Shown one piece after another: positions 23,579 through 37,285 of a DNA stretch of 64,000 nt. The number at the start of each line of letters is the position of its first letter. Positions within the stretch are counted from its first letter, which is position 1. The position numbers were made by a program, and so were the translations under genes. The DNA is from Siphlonurus alternatus (Eukaryota; Arthropoda; Insecta; Ephemeroptera; Siphlonuridae). The DNA lies in assembly GCA_949825025.1 (NCBI GenBank), contig OX463781.1, positions 8,000,648-8,064,647 of the forward strand, written 5' to 3'. Under the pieces are notes generated by a model. That model made no database searches. It saw nothing but the letters and a program-made list of their open reading frames with translations, and was not told the origin of the DNA.

Positions 23579-23641
23579 ACCGCAGTGAAGTTAGCCACGT
23601 GGATATCCACACGACGTGTGGGAATCGCAGGGGTACCAACA
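23579..23641 (+). repeat. Left terminal inverted repeat (63 bp)
   Basis: It is identical to the reverse complement of 48955-49017. It is GC-rich against an AT-rich background and has inner symmetry: a 12-bp palindrome GTGGATATCCAC and an interrupted inverted repeat CCACACG-A-CGTGTGG. Such paired sites are plausible transposase-binding sites, which is an inference. Confidence 0.95.
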
Positions 23642-23794
23642 ATGTAGAAAAAAAAACACTAAAATGAAGAAATGACATATTAAAGTGATTTTAAAGGAAA
23701 TATAAAGGATTACGATGTTTGAAAATGCTGTTAGAGCAGATCTAAAAAATATAAATGATATCAATCAATTTAAATTAAAAATAAAAATTAAACC
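23642..23794. other. Left subterminal spacer between terminal repeat and array
   Basis: About 150 bp of AT-rich DNA without clear similarity to the 345-bp unit. I see no gene or repeat in it. The corresponding right spacer is different in sequence. Confidence 0.6.
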
Positions 23795-26700
23795 AGCTTC
23801 AAACTTCAAGATTCAAACTTCATGACACCAAGTATGCCATATAACACGGGTATTAGTACATTATAGTACAATTCAAAAGTAACAAAATTGATTTGTTGAA
23901 CTCTGGTGAATTATCAAAATGCGACACCTCCCCCATGTTAAGTATATGGAGCAAAGTTCAAATTCAAATAAACCGAAACATCATACATATTTTTACATGA
24001 AATTTTGTTTGAATTCATTTTGAACCGTATTCTAATGGAAAAAGCAATCAAATTCTGTCAACGATTTTTTCCCGATTTTTTATGAATTTTTGAAAATACG
24101 TATCTATCAACATTTATGGCAAAATGCCGATTCAAATTTGAAGCCGAATTCCCGATTCAAACCTCATGACAAAAAATATGCCACATAATACGAGTATGAA
24201 GTACATTATAGTACAATTCAAAAATGGCAAAATTGAATTGTTGAACTCTGGTGAGTTATCAAAATGCGACACCTCCCCCATGTTAAGTATATGGAGCAAA
24301 GTTCAAATTCAAATAAACCGAAACATCATACATATTTTTACATGAAATTTTGTTTGAATTCATTTTGAACCGTATTCTAATGGAAAAAGCATTCAAATTC
24401 TGTCAACGATTTTTTCCCGATTTTTTATGAATTTTTGAAAATACGTATCTATCAACATTTATGGCAAAATGCCGATTCAAATTTGAAGCCGAATTCCCGA
24501 TTCAAACCTCATGACAAAAAATATGCCACATAATACGAGTATGAAGTACATTATAGTACAATTCAAAAAAGGCAAAATTGATTTGTTGAACTCTGGTGAA
24601 TTATCAAAATGCGACACCTCCCCCATGTTAAGTATATGGAGCAAAGTTCAAATTCAAATAAACCGAAACATCATACATATTTTTACATGAAATTTTGTTT
24701 GAATTCATTTTGAACCGTATTCTAATGGAAAAAGCATTCAAATTCTGTCAACGATTTTTTCCCGATTTTTTATGAATTTTTGAAAATACGTATCTATCAA
24801 CATTTATGGCAAAATGCCGATTCAAATTTGAAGCCGAATTCCCGATTCAAACCTCATGACAAAAAATATGCCACATAATACGAGTATGAAGTACATTATA
24901 GTACAATTCAAAAAAGGCAAAATTGATTTGTTGAACTCTGGTGAATTATCAAAATGCCACACCTCCCCCATGTTAAGTATATGGAGCAAAGTTCAAATTC
25001 AAATAAACCGAAACATCATACATATTTTTACATGAAATTTTGTTTGAATTCATTTTGAACCGTATTCTAATGGAAAAAGCAATCAAATTCTGTCAACGAT
25101 TTTTTCCCGATTTTTTATGAATTTTTGAAAATACGTATCTATCAACATTTATGGCAAAATGCCGATTCAAATTTGAAGCCGAATTCCCGATTCAAACCTC
25201 ATGACAAAAAATATGCCACATAATACGAGTATGAAGTACATTATAGTACAATTCAAAAATGGCAAAATTGATTTGTTGAACTCTTGTGAATTATCAAAAT
25301 GCCACACCTCCCCCATGTTAAGTATATGGAGCAAAGTTCAAATTCAAATAAACCGGAACATCATACATATTTTTACATGAAATTTTGTTTGAATTCATTT
25401 TGAACCGTATTCTAATGGAAAAAGCAATCAAATTCTGTCAACGATTTTTTCCCGATTTTTTATGAATTTTTGAAAATACGTATCTATCAACATTTATGGC
25501 AAAATGCCGATTCAAATTTGAAGCCGAATTCCCGATTCAAACATAAAGGCACCAAGTATGCCATATAACACGAGTATGAAGTACATTATAATACAATTCA
25601 AAAATGGCAAAATTGATTTGTTGAACTCTGGTGAATTATCAAAATGCCACACCTCCCCCATGTTAAGTATATGGAGCAAAGTTCAAATTCAAATAAACCG
25701 GAACATCATACATATTTTTACATGAAATTTTGTTTGAATTCATTTTGAACCGTATTCTAATGGAAAAAGCAATCAAAATCTGTCAACGATTTTTTCCCGA
25801 TTTTTTATGAATTTTTGAAAATACGTATCTATCAACATTTATGGCAAAATGCCGATTCAAATTTGAAGCCGAATTCCCGATTCAAACCTCATGACAAAAA
25901 ATATGCCACATAATACGAGTATGAAGTACATTATAGTACAATTCAAAAATGGCAAAATTGAATTGTTGAACTCTGGTGAATTATCAAAATGCGACACCTC
26001 CCCCATGTTAAGTATATGGAGCAAAGTTCAAATTCAAATAAACCGAAACATCATACATATTTTTACATGAAATTTTGTTTGAATTCATTTTGAACCGTAT
26101 TCTAATGGAAAAAGCAATCAAATTCTGTCAACGATTTTTTCCCGATTTTTTATGAATTTTTGAAAATACGTATCTATCAACATTTATGGCAAAATGCCGA
26201 TTCAAATTTGAAGCCGAATTCCCGATTCAAACCTCATGACAAAAAATATGCCACATAATACGAGTATGAAGTACATTATAGTACAATTCAAAAATGGCAA
26301 AATTGATTTGTTGAACTCTGGTGAATTATCAAAATGCGACACCTCCCCCATGTTAAGTATATGGAGCAAAGTTCAAATTCAAATAAACCGAAACATCATA
26401 CATATTTTTACATGAAATTTTGTTTGAATTCATTTTGAACCGTATTCTAATGGAAAAAGCAATCAAATTCTGTCAACGATTTTTTCCCGATTCCCGATTT
26501 TTTATGAATTTTTGAAAATACGTATCTATCAACATTTATGGCAAAATGCCGATTCAAATTTGAAGCCGAATTCCCGATTCAAACCTCATGACAAAAAATA
26601 TGCCACATAATACGAGTATGAAGTACATTATAGTACAATTCAAAAATGGCAAAATTGAATTGTTGAACTCTGGTGAATTATCAAAATGCGACACCTCCCC

Positions 26701-29700
26701 CATGTTAAGTATATGGAGCTAAGTTCAAATTCAAATAAACCGAAACATCATACATATTTTTACATGAAATTTTGTTTGAATTCATTTTGAACCGTATTCT
26801 AATGGAAAAAGCAATCAAATTCTGTCAACGATTTTTTCCCGATTTTTTATGAATTTTTGAAAATACGTATCTATCAACATTTATGGCAAAATGCCGATTC
26901 AAATTTGAAGCCGAATTCCCGATTCAAACCTCATGACAAAAAATATGCCACATAATACGAGTATGAAGTACATTATAGTACAATTCAAAAATGGCAAAAT
27001 TGAATTGTTGAACTCTGGTGAATTATCAAAATGCGACACCTCCCCCATGTTAAGTATATGGAGCAAAGTTCAAATTCAAATAAACCGAAACATCATACAT
27101 ATTTTTACATGAAATTTTGTTTGAATTCATTTTGAACCGTATTCTAATGGAAAAAGCATTCAAATTCTGTCAACGATTTTTTCCCGATTTTTTATGAATT
27201 TTTGAAAATACGTATCTATCAACATTTATGGCAAAATGCCGATTCAAATTTGAAGCCGAATTCCCGATTCAAACCTCATGACAAAAAATATGCCACATAA
27301 TACGAGTATGAAGTACATTATAGTACAATTCAAAAATGGCAAAATTGATTTGTTGAACTCTGGTGAATTATCAAAATGCCACACCTCCCCCATGTTAAGT
27401 ATATGGAGCAAAGTTCAAATTCAAATAAACCGAAACATCATACATATTTTTACATGAAATTTTGTTTGAATTCATTTTGAACCGTATTCTAATGGAAAAA
27501 GCAATCAAATTCTGTCAACGATTTTTTCCGATTTTTTATGAATTTTTGAAAATACGTATCTATCAACATTTATGGCAAAATGCCGATTCAAATTTGAAGC
27601 CGAATTCCCGATTCAAACCTCATGACAAAAAATATGCCACATAATACGAGTATGAAGTACATTATAGTACAATTCAAAAATGGCAAAATTGAATTGTTGA
27701 ACTCTGGTGAATTATCAAAATGCGACACCTCCCCCATGTTAAGTATATGGAGCAAAGTTCAAATTCAAATAAACCGAAACATCATACATATTTTTACATG
27801 AAATTTTGTTTGAATTCATTTTGAACCGTATTCTAATGGAAAAAGCATTCAAATTCTGTCAACGATTTTTTCCCGATTTTTTATGAATTTTTGAAAATAC
27901 GTATCTATCAACATTTATGGCAAAATGCCGATTCAAATTTGAAGCCGAATTCCCGATTCAAACCTCATGACAAAAAATATGCCACATAATACGAGTATGA
28001 AGTACATTATAGTACAATTCAAAAAAGGCAAAATTGATTTGTTGAACTCTGGTGAATTATCAAAATGCCACACCTTCCCCATGTTAAGTATATGGAGCAA
28101 AGTTCAAATTCAAATAAACCGAAACATCATACATATTTTTACATGAAATTTTGTTTGAATTCATTTTGAACCGTATTCTAATGGAAAAAGCAATCAAATT
28201 CTGTCAACGATTTTTTCCCGATTTTTTATGAATTTTTGAAAATACGTATCTATCAACATTTATGGCAAAATGCCGATTCAAATTTGAAGCCGAATTCCCG
28301 ATTCAAACATAAAGGCACCAAGTATGCCATATAACACGAGTATGAAGTACATTATAATACAATTCAAAAATGGCAAAATTGATTTGTTGAACTCTGGTGA
28401 ATTATCAAAATGCCACACCTCCCCCATGTTAAGTATATGGAGCAAAGTTCAAATTCAAATAAACCGGAACATCATACATATTTTTACATGAAATTTTGTT
28501 TGAATTCATTTTGAACCGTATTCTAATGGAAAAAGCAATCAAATTCTGTCAACGATTTTTTCCCGATTTTTTATGAATTTTTGAAAATACGTATCTATCA
28601 ACATTTATGGCAAAATGCCGATTCAAATTTGAAGCCGAATTCCCGATTCAAACCTCATGACAAAAAATATGCCACATAATACGAGTATGAAGTACATTAT
28701 AGTACAATTCAAAAAAGGCAAAATTGATTTGTTGAACTCTGGTGAATTATCAAAATGCCACACCTCCCCCATGTTAAGTATATGGAGCAAAGTTCAAATT
28801 CAAATAAACCGAAACATCATACATATTTTTACATGAAATTTTGTTTGAATTCATTTTGAACCGTATTCTAATGGAAAAAGCAATCAAATTCTGTCAACGA
28901 TTTTTTCCCGATTTTTTATGAATTTTTGAAAATACGTATCTATCAACATTTATGGCAAAATGCCGATTCAAATTTGAAGCCGAATTCCCGATTCAAACCT
29001 CATGACAAAAAATATGCCACATAATACGAGTATGAAGTACATTATAGTACAATTCAAAAATGGCAAAATTGATTTGTTGAACTCTTGTGAATTATCAAAA
29101 TGCCACACCTCCCCCATGTTAAGTATATGGAGCAAAGTTCAAATTCAAATAAACCGGAACATCATACATATTTTTACATGAAATTTTGTTTGAATTCATT
29201 TTGAACCGTATTCTAATGGAAAAAGCAATCAAATTCTGTCAACGATTTTTTCCCGATTTTTTATGAATTTTTGAAAATACGTATCTATCAACATTTATGG
29301 CAAAATGCCGATTCAAATTTGAAGCCGAATTCCCGATTCAAACATAAAGGCACCAAGTATGCCATATAACACGAGTATGAAGTACATTATAATACAATTC
29401 AAAAATGGCAAAATTGATTTGTTGAACTCTGGTGAATTATCAAAATGCCACACCTCCCCCATGTTAAGTATATGGAGCAAAGTTCAAATTCAAATAAACC
29501 GGAACATCATACATATTTTTACATGAAATTTTGTTTGAATTCATTTTGAACCGTATTCTAATGGAAAAAGCAATCAAAATCTGTCAACGATTTTTTCCCG
29601 ATTTTTTATGAATTTTTGAAAATACGTATCTATCAACATTTATGGCAAAATGCCGATTCAAATTTGAAGCCGAATTCCCGATTCAAACCTCATGACAAAA

Positions 29701-32700
29701 AATATGCCACATAATACGAGTATGAAGTACATTATAGTACAATTCAAAAATGGCAAAATTGAATTGTTGAACTCTGGTGAATTATCAAAATGCGACACCT
29801 CCCCCATGTTAAGTATATGGAGCAAAGTTCAAATTCAAATAAACCGAAACATCATACATATTTTTACATGAAATTTTGTTTGAATTCATTTTGAACCGTA
29901 TTCTAATGGAAAAAGCAATCAAATTCTGTCAACGATTTTTTCCCGATTTTTTATGAATTTTTGAAAATACGTATCTATCAACATTTATGGCAAAATGCCG
30001 ATTCAAATTTGAAGCCGAATTCCCGATTCAAACCTCATGACAAAAAATATGCCACATAATACGAGTATGAAGTACATTATAGTACAATTCAAAAATGGCA
30101 AAATTGATTTGTTGAACTCTGGTGAATTATCAAAATGCGACACCTCCCCCATGTTAAGTATATGGAGCAAAGTTCAAATTCAAATAAACCGAAACATCAT
30201 ACATATTTTTACATGAAATTTTGTTTGAATTCATTTTGAACCGTATTCTAATGGAAAAAGCAATCAAATTCTGTCAACGATTTTTTCCCGATTTTTTATG
30301 AATTTTTGAAAATACGTATCTATCAACATTTATGGCAAAATGCCGATTCAAATTTGAAGCCGAATTCCCGATTCAAACCTCATGACAAAAAATATGCCAC
30401 ATAATACGAGTATGAAGTACATTATAGTACAATTCAAAAATGGCAAAATTGAATTGTTGAACTCTGATGAATTATCAAAATGCGACACCTCCCCCATGTT
30501 AAGTATATGGAGCTAAGTTCAAATTCAAATAAACCGAAACATCATACATATTTTTACATGAAATTTTGTTTGAATTCATTTTGAACCGTATTCTAATGGA
30601 AAAAGCAATCAAATTCTGTCAACGATTTTTTCCCGATTTTTTATGAATTTTTGAAAATACGTATCTATCAACATTTATGGCAAAATGCCGATTCAAATTT
30701 GAAGCCGAATTCCCGATTCAAACCTCATGACAAAAAATATGCCACATAATACGAGTATGAAGTACATTATAGTACAATTCAAAAATGGCAAAATTGAATT
30801 GTTGAACTCTGGTGAATTATCAAAATGCGACACCTCCCCCATGTTAAGTATATGGAGCAAAGTTCAAATTCAAATAAACCGAAACATCATACATATTTTT
30901 ACATGAAATTTTGTTTGAATTCATTTTGAACCGTATTCTAATGGAAAAAGCATTCAAATTCTGTCAACGATTTTTTCCCGATTTTTTATGAATTTTTGAA
31001 AATACGTATCTATCAACATTTATGGCAAAATGCCGATTCAAATTTGAAGCCGAATTCCCGATTCAAACCTCATGACAAAAAATATGCCACATAATACGAG
31101 TATGAAGTACATTATAGTACAATTCAAAAAAGGCAAAATTGATTTGTTGAACTCTGGTGAATTATCAAAATGCCACACCTCCCCCATGTTAAGTATATGG
31201 AGCAAAGTTCAAATTCAAATAAACCGAAACATCATACATATTTTTACATGAAATTTTGTTTGAATTCATTTTGAACCGTATTCTAATGGAAAAAGTAATC
31301 AAATTCTGTCAACGATTTTTTCCCGATTTTTTATGAATTTTTGAAAATACGTATCTATCAACATTTATGGCAAAATGCCGATTCAAATTTGAAGCCGAAT
31401 TCCCGATTCAAACCTCATGACAAAAAATATGCCACATAATACGAGTATGAAGTACATTATAGTACAATTCAAAAATGGCAAAATTGAATTGTTGAACTCT
31501 GGTGAATTATCAAAATGCGACACCTCCCCCATGTTAAGTATATGGAGCAAAGTTCAAATTCAAATAAACCGAAACATCATACATATTTTTACATGAAATT
31601 TTGTTTGAATTCATTTTGAACCGTATTCTAATGGAAAAAGCATTCAAATTCTGTCAACGATTTTTTCCCGATTTTTTATGAATTTTTGAAAATACGTATC
31701 TATCAACATTTATGGCAAAATGCCGATTCAAATTTGAAGCCGAATTCCCGATTCAAACCTCATGACAAAAAATATGCCACATAATACGAGTATGAAGTAC
31801 ATTATAGTACAATTCAAAAAAGGCAAAATTGATTTGTTGAACTCTGGTGAATTATCAAAATGCCACACCTCCCCCATGTTAAGTATATGGAGCAAAGTTC
31901 AAATTCAAATAAACCGAAACATCATACATATTTTTACATGAAATTTTGTTTGAATTCATTTTGAACCGTATTCTAATGGAAAAAGCAATCAAATTCTGTC
32001 AACGATTTTTTCCCGATTTTTTATGAATTTTTGAAAATACGTATCTATCAACATTTATGGCAAAATGCCGATTCAAATTTGAAGCCGAATTCCCGATTCA
32101 AACATAAAGGCACCAAGTATGCCATATAACACGAGTATGAAGTACATTATAATACAATTCAAAAATGGCAAAATTGATTTGTTGAACTCTGGTGAATTAT
32201 CAAAATGCCACACCTCCCCCATGTTAAGTATATGGAGCAAAGTTCAAATTCAAATAAACCGGAACATCATACATATTTTTACATGAAATTTTGTTTGAAT
32301 TCATTTTGAACCGTATTCTAATGGAAAAAGCAATCAAATTCTGTCAACGATTTTTTCCCGATTTTTTATGAATTTTTGAAAATACGTATCTATCAACATT
32401 TATGGCAAAATGCCGATTCAAATTTGAAGCCGAATTCCCGATTCAAACCTCATGACAAAAAATATGCCACATAATACGAGTATGAAGTACATTATAGTAC
32501 AATTCAAAAATGGCAAAATCGAATTGTTGAACTCTGGTGAATTATCAAAATGCGACACCTCCCCCATGTTAAGTATATGGAGCTAAGTTCAAATTCAAAT
32601 AAACCGAAACATCATACATATTTTTACATGAAATTTTGTTTGAATTCATTTTGAACCGTATTCTAATGGAAAAAGCATTCAAATTCTGTCAACGATTTTT

Positions 32701-35700
32701 TCCCGATTTTTTATGAATTTTTGAAAATACGTATCTATCAACATTTATGGCAAAATGCCGATTCAAATTTGAAGCCGAATTCCCGATTCAAACCTCATGA
32801 CAAAAAATATGCCACATAATACGAGTATGAAGTACATTATAGTACAATTCAAAAATGGCAAAATTGATTTGTTGAACTCTGGTGAATTATCAAAATGCCA
32901 CACCTCCCCCATGTTAAGTATATGGAGCAAAGTTCAAATTCAAATAAACCGGAACATCATACATATTTTTACATGAAATTTTGTTTGAATTCATTTTGAA
33001 CCGTATTCTAATGGAAAAAGCAATCAAATTCTGTCAACGATTTTTTCCCGATTTTTTATGAATTTTTGAAAATACGTATCTATCAACATTTATGGCAAAA
33101 TGCCGATTCAAATTTGAAGCCGAATTCCCGATTCAAACATAAAGGCACCAAGTATGCCATATAACACGAGTATGAAGTACATTATAATACAATTCAAAAA
33201 TGGCAAAATTGATTTGTTGAACTCTGGTGAATTATCAAAATGCCACACCTCCCCCATGTTAAGTATATGGAGCAAAGTTCAAATTCAAATAAACCGGAAC
33301 ATCATACATATTTTTACATGAAATTTTGTTTGAATTCATTTTGAACCGTATTCTAATGGAAAAAGCAATCAAATTCTGTCAACGATTTTTTCCCGATTTT
33401 TTATGAATTTTTGAAAATACGTATCTATCAACATTTATGGCAAAATGCCGATTCAAATTTGAAGCCGAATTCCCGATTCAAACATAAAGGCACCAAGTAT
33501 GCCATATAACACGAGTATGAAGTACATTATAATACAATTCAAAAATGGCAAAATTGATTTGTTGAACTCTGGTGAATTATCAAAATGCCACACCTCCCCC
33601 ATGTTAAGTATATGGAGCAAAGTTCAAATTCAAATAAACCGGAACATCATACATATTTTTACATGAAATTTTGTTTGAATTCATTTTGAACCGTATTCTA
33701 ATGGAAAAAGCAATCAAATTCTGTCAACGATTTTTTCCCGATTTTTTATGAATTTTTGAAAATACGTATCTATCAACATTTATGGCAAAATGCCGATTCA
33801 AATTTGAAGCCGAATTCCCGATTCAAACCTCATGACAAAAAATATGCCACATAATACGAGTATGAAGTACATTATAGTACAATTCAAAAATGGCAAAATT
33901 GAATTGTTGAACTCTGGTGAATTATCAAAATGCGACACCTCCCCCATGTTAAGTATATGGAGCTAAGTTCAAATTCAAATAAACCGAAACATCATACATA
34001 TTTTTACATGAAATTTTGTTTGAATTCATTTTGAACCGTATTCTAATGGAAAAAGCATTCAAATTCTGTCAACGATTTTTTCCCGATTTTTTATGAATTT
34101 TTGAAAATACGTATCTATCAACATTTATGGCAAAATGCCGATTCAAATTTGAAGCCGAATTCCCGATTCAAACCTCATGACAAAAAATATGCCACATAAT
34201 ACGAGTATGAAGTACATTATAGTACAATTCAAAAATGGCAAAATTGATTTGTTGAACTCTGGTGAATTATCAAAATGCCACACCTCCCCCATGTTAAGTA
34301 TATGGAGCAAAGTTCAAATTCAAATAAACCGGAACATCATACATATTTTTACATGAAATTTTGTTTGAATTCATTTTGAACCGTATTCTAATGGAAAAAG
34401 CAATCAAATTCTGTCAACGATTTTTTCCCGATTTTTTATGAATTTTTGAAAATACGTATCTATCAACATTTATGGCAAAATGCCGATTCAAATTTGAAGC
34501 CGAATTCCCGATTCAAACATAAAGGCACCAAGTATGCCATATAACACGAGTATGAAGTACATTATAATACAATTCAAAAATGGCAAAATTGATTTGTTGA
34601 ACTCTGGTGAATTATCAAAATGCCACACCTCCCCCATGTTAAGTATATGGAGCAAAGTTCAAATTCAAATAAACCGGAACATCATACATATTTTTACATG
34701 AAATTTTGTTTGAATTCATTTTGAACCGTATTCTAATGGAAAAAGCAATCAAATTCTGTCAACGATTTTTTCCCGATTTTTTATGAATTTTTGAAAATAC
34801 GTATCTATCAACATTTATGGCAAAATGCCGATTCAAATTTGAAGCCGAATTCCCGATTCAAACATAAAGGCACCAAGTATGCCATATAACACGAGTATGA
34901 AGTACATTATAATACAATTCAAAAATGGCAAAATTGATTTGTTGAACTCTGGTGAATTATCAAAATGCCACACCTCCCCCATGTTAAGTATATGGAGCAA
35001 AGTTCAAATTCAAATAAACCGGAACATCATACATATTTTTACATGAAATTTTGTTTGAATTCATTTTGAACCGTATTCTAATGGAAAAAGCAATCAAATT
35101 CTGTCAACGATTTTTTCCCGATTTTTTATGAATTTTTGAAAATACGTATCTATCAACATTTATGGCAAAATGCCGATTCAAATTTGAAGCCGAATTCCCG
35201 ATTCAAACCTCATGACAAAAAATATGCCACATAATACGAGTATGAAGTACATTATAGTACAATTCAAAAATGGCAAAATTGAATTGTTGAACTCTGGTGA
35301 ATTATCAAAATGCGACACCTCCCCCATGTTAAGTATATGGAGCTAAGTTCAAATTCAAATAAACCGAAACATCATACATATTTTTACATGAAATTTTGTT
35401 TGAATTCATTTTGAACCGTATTCTAATGGAAAAAGCATTCAAATTCTGTCAACGATTTTTTCCCGATTTTTTATGAATTTTTGAAAATACGTATCTATCA
35501 ACATTTATGGCAAAATGCCGATTCAAATTTGAAGCCGAATTCCCGATTCAAACCTCATGACAAAAAATATGCCACATAATACGAGTATGAAGTACATTAT
35601 AGTACAATTCAAAAAAGGCAAAATTGATTTGTTGAACTCTGGTGAATTATCAAAATGCCACACCTCCCCCATGTTAAGTATATGGAGCAAAGTTCAAATT

Positions 35701-35780
35701 CAAATAAACCGAAACATCATACATATTTTTACATGAAATTTTGTTTGAATTCATTTTGAACCGTTTTGCAATGGCAAAGG
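23795..35780 (+). repeat. Left tandem array of a 345-bp unit, about 35 copies
   Basis: The marker TTGAACTCTGG recurs at 23896, 24241, 24586, 24931 and so on to 35631, almost always 345 bp apart. One unit (near 26490) is 6 bp longer and one (near 27528) is 1 bp shorter. The first unit (from 23795) is the most divergent, and the array ends in a unit broken after TTGAACCGT near 35765. Units differ by a few diagnostic changes, such as CTCATGAC versus ATAAAGGCACC, GATTTG versus GAATTG, GCGAC versus GCCAC and CGAAAC versus CGGAAC. These variants recur in blocks (see findings). The unit has stops in all useful frames, and ORFs of about 60 codons across it are not genes. It forms the left arm of the fold-back element. 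Confidence 0.97.
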
Positions 35781-36244
35781 TAAAAAATACTGATATTGAT
35801 TGATTTTATGAATTATGGCTTTACCTGCTTTCTGCATGGGAGAGAAAATATCAATTAAAATAGAAAAAATCTGGTAACGATGATCTCAAGGTTACCCTCG
35901 GGTATTTGACAACAACGAGCTAGGTAGGAGGGAGTAGAGGTGGGGGTGACTGCTGCCGGTTGTGATGACGTCACACGCCGAAGCGTGCAGAGAAGAATGG
36001 AAAGAAGGGACGGCGGAGGGTGCACTCAGGCAGAGGCAGATTTTATGACTCTATGCGAAAAAGCAAGTTTTTAAAGCTATCCCTTACTAATCAGTAAGTA
36101 GTCACTGATCTAACTACTAACCCAAACCTGCGTTGCTGTACTTCGGTTACCACTGCTGATCATACACTTACCATTGTGCTGCTACTGCTTTCTTAATAGG
36201 AAGAAGATTATTGAGCTATATGAATAAATAATAAGCAATGGGAA
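35781..36244 (+). promoter_or_regulatory. GC-rich island inside the element, possible upstream promoter of the Ulp1 gene
   Basis: After the array the base composition changes. About 35880-36060 is GC-rich and contains a perfect TGACGTCA (35966-35973). It is followed by mixed sequence up to 36240. It lies about 2.2 kb upstream of the ORF, and a 3' splice-site-like stretch precedes the ORF at 38025-38042. This could therefore be promoter plus an untranslated first exon. That is inference; no TATA box was identified here. Confidence 0.3.
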
Positions 36245-36495
36245 AAATACGGGTTAACTTCAATAAAGCGTTGTATAAATTTTGCTTCTATGGTAAAATT
36301 TAATGGCGGTTCTAATGAAGACCTTTACATGTGCGACCCTTTGACCCTTCAGGGTCAAAAGACCCTGAAATTTAGTTCACTTCATTGCAACGTTTTATAA
36401 ATTTCGACCCTAGGGTAAAATTTGATGGTGGTTCTATTGGTGACCCTTAAATTTGGGACCCTTTGACCCTGAAGGGTCAAAAGACCCTTAAATTT
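36245..36495. repeat. Two tandem copies of a ~123-bp repeat with a GGGTCAAA hairpin
   Basis: The string ACCCTTTGACCC occurs at 36335 and 36458, 123 bp apart. Each copy has a hairpin (GACCCTTCAGGGTC in one, GACCCTGAAGGGTC in the other) and the shared flank TATAAATTT...GGTAAAATTT. Confidence 0.85.
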
Positions 36496-36576
36496 GTTTT
36501 TTCGTATATATTATGTAGTATATGTAACACTTGCAATCCAAGTTTTTTATGCAAATAATTTAATCCAATTACAACC

Positions 36577-36865
36577 CCAAAACTATTATAATTGCAATCA
36601 TGAATATTACAATTGTAATCCAAGTGTTGCAATTGTATCAGAACCAGAGTACAATTGCAATTCCAAGTATTACAATTGTAATCAAAAGTTACAATTGCAA
36701 TTCCAAGTATTACAATTGTAATTAAAGAACATTACAATTGTAATCCGAGTGTTACAATTGTAACCAAGTGTTACAATTGCAATCCAAATTTTACAATTGT
36801 AATCAGCCAAATTACAATTGTAATGAGGCAAATTACAATTGTAATTTGACTGATTACAATTGTAC
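36577..36865. repeat. Minisatellite of palindromic ATTACAATTGTAAT cores
   Basis: At least a dozen copies of the 14-bp palindrome ATTACAATTGTAAT or close variants (TTGCAATTGTAAT, TTACAATTGCAAT) occur, separated by 6-12 variable bases. ORFs through it on both strands (36494-36721 plus, 36682-36885 minus) are repeats read as protein and are not genes. Confidence 0.92.
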
Positions 36866-36876
36866 ATTTCCAATAG

Positions 36877-37285
36877 GGCCGCCATAGATCCAAAAATAGA
36901 ATTTGCTCAAAGACTTTGATATTTTCAAAATTTATCTCTTATGACTTATGACCCCTTATTATAGTTAAAAATAATGGAAAAAAAATTAATTTTCATTTTT
37001 TACCCTATTTTGAGGGATGTTCATAGGCCGCCATGGGTCCGAAATTAGAATTGACTTAAAGACTTTGATATTTTTAGAATCTATTGTTTATAACCCCTAA
37101 TTAAGGGGAAAAATAATGAAAAAAATTAAGTATCATTTTTTACCCTATTTTGAGTGACGTCAATAGGCGGGCATAGATTATAAGGCGGGCATAATAAGGA
37201 GTTATAAAAGATATATTCTAAAAATATCAAATTCTTTGAAGAAATTCTAATTTTGGACCTATGGCGGCCTATGAACATCCCTAAA
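36877..37285. repeat. Direct and inverted copies of a ~149-bp GGCCGCCAT repeat
   Basis: GGCCGCCAT at 36877 and 37026 begins two direct copies (149 bp apart), each ending with TTTTTACCCTATTTTGAG. A decayed inverted copy ends with ATGGCGGCCTATGAACATCCCT near 37262-37283. A perfect TGACGTCA sits at 37155-37162, at the end of the second copy. No coding potential is recognised. Confidence 0.85.

Noticed and set aside
23795..35780. CRISPR-like direct repeats
   Set aside because: The unit is a 345-bp head-to-tail satellite without spacers, in eukaryotic DNA.
36494..36885. ORFs of 67-75 codons on both strands
   Set aside because: They are translations of the ATTACAATTGTAAT minisatellite.
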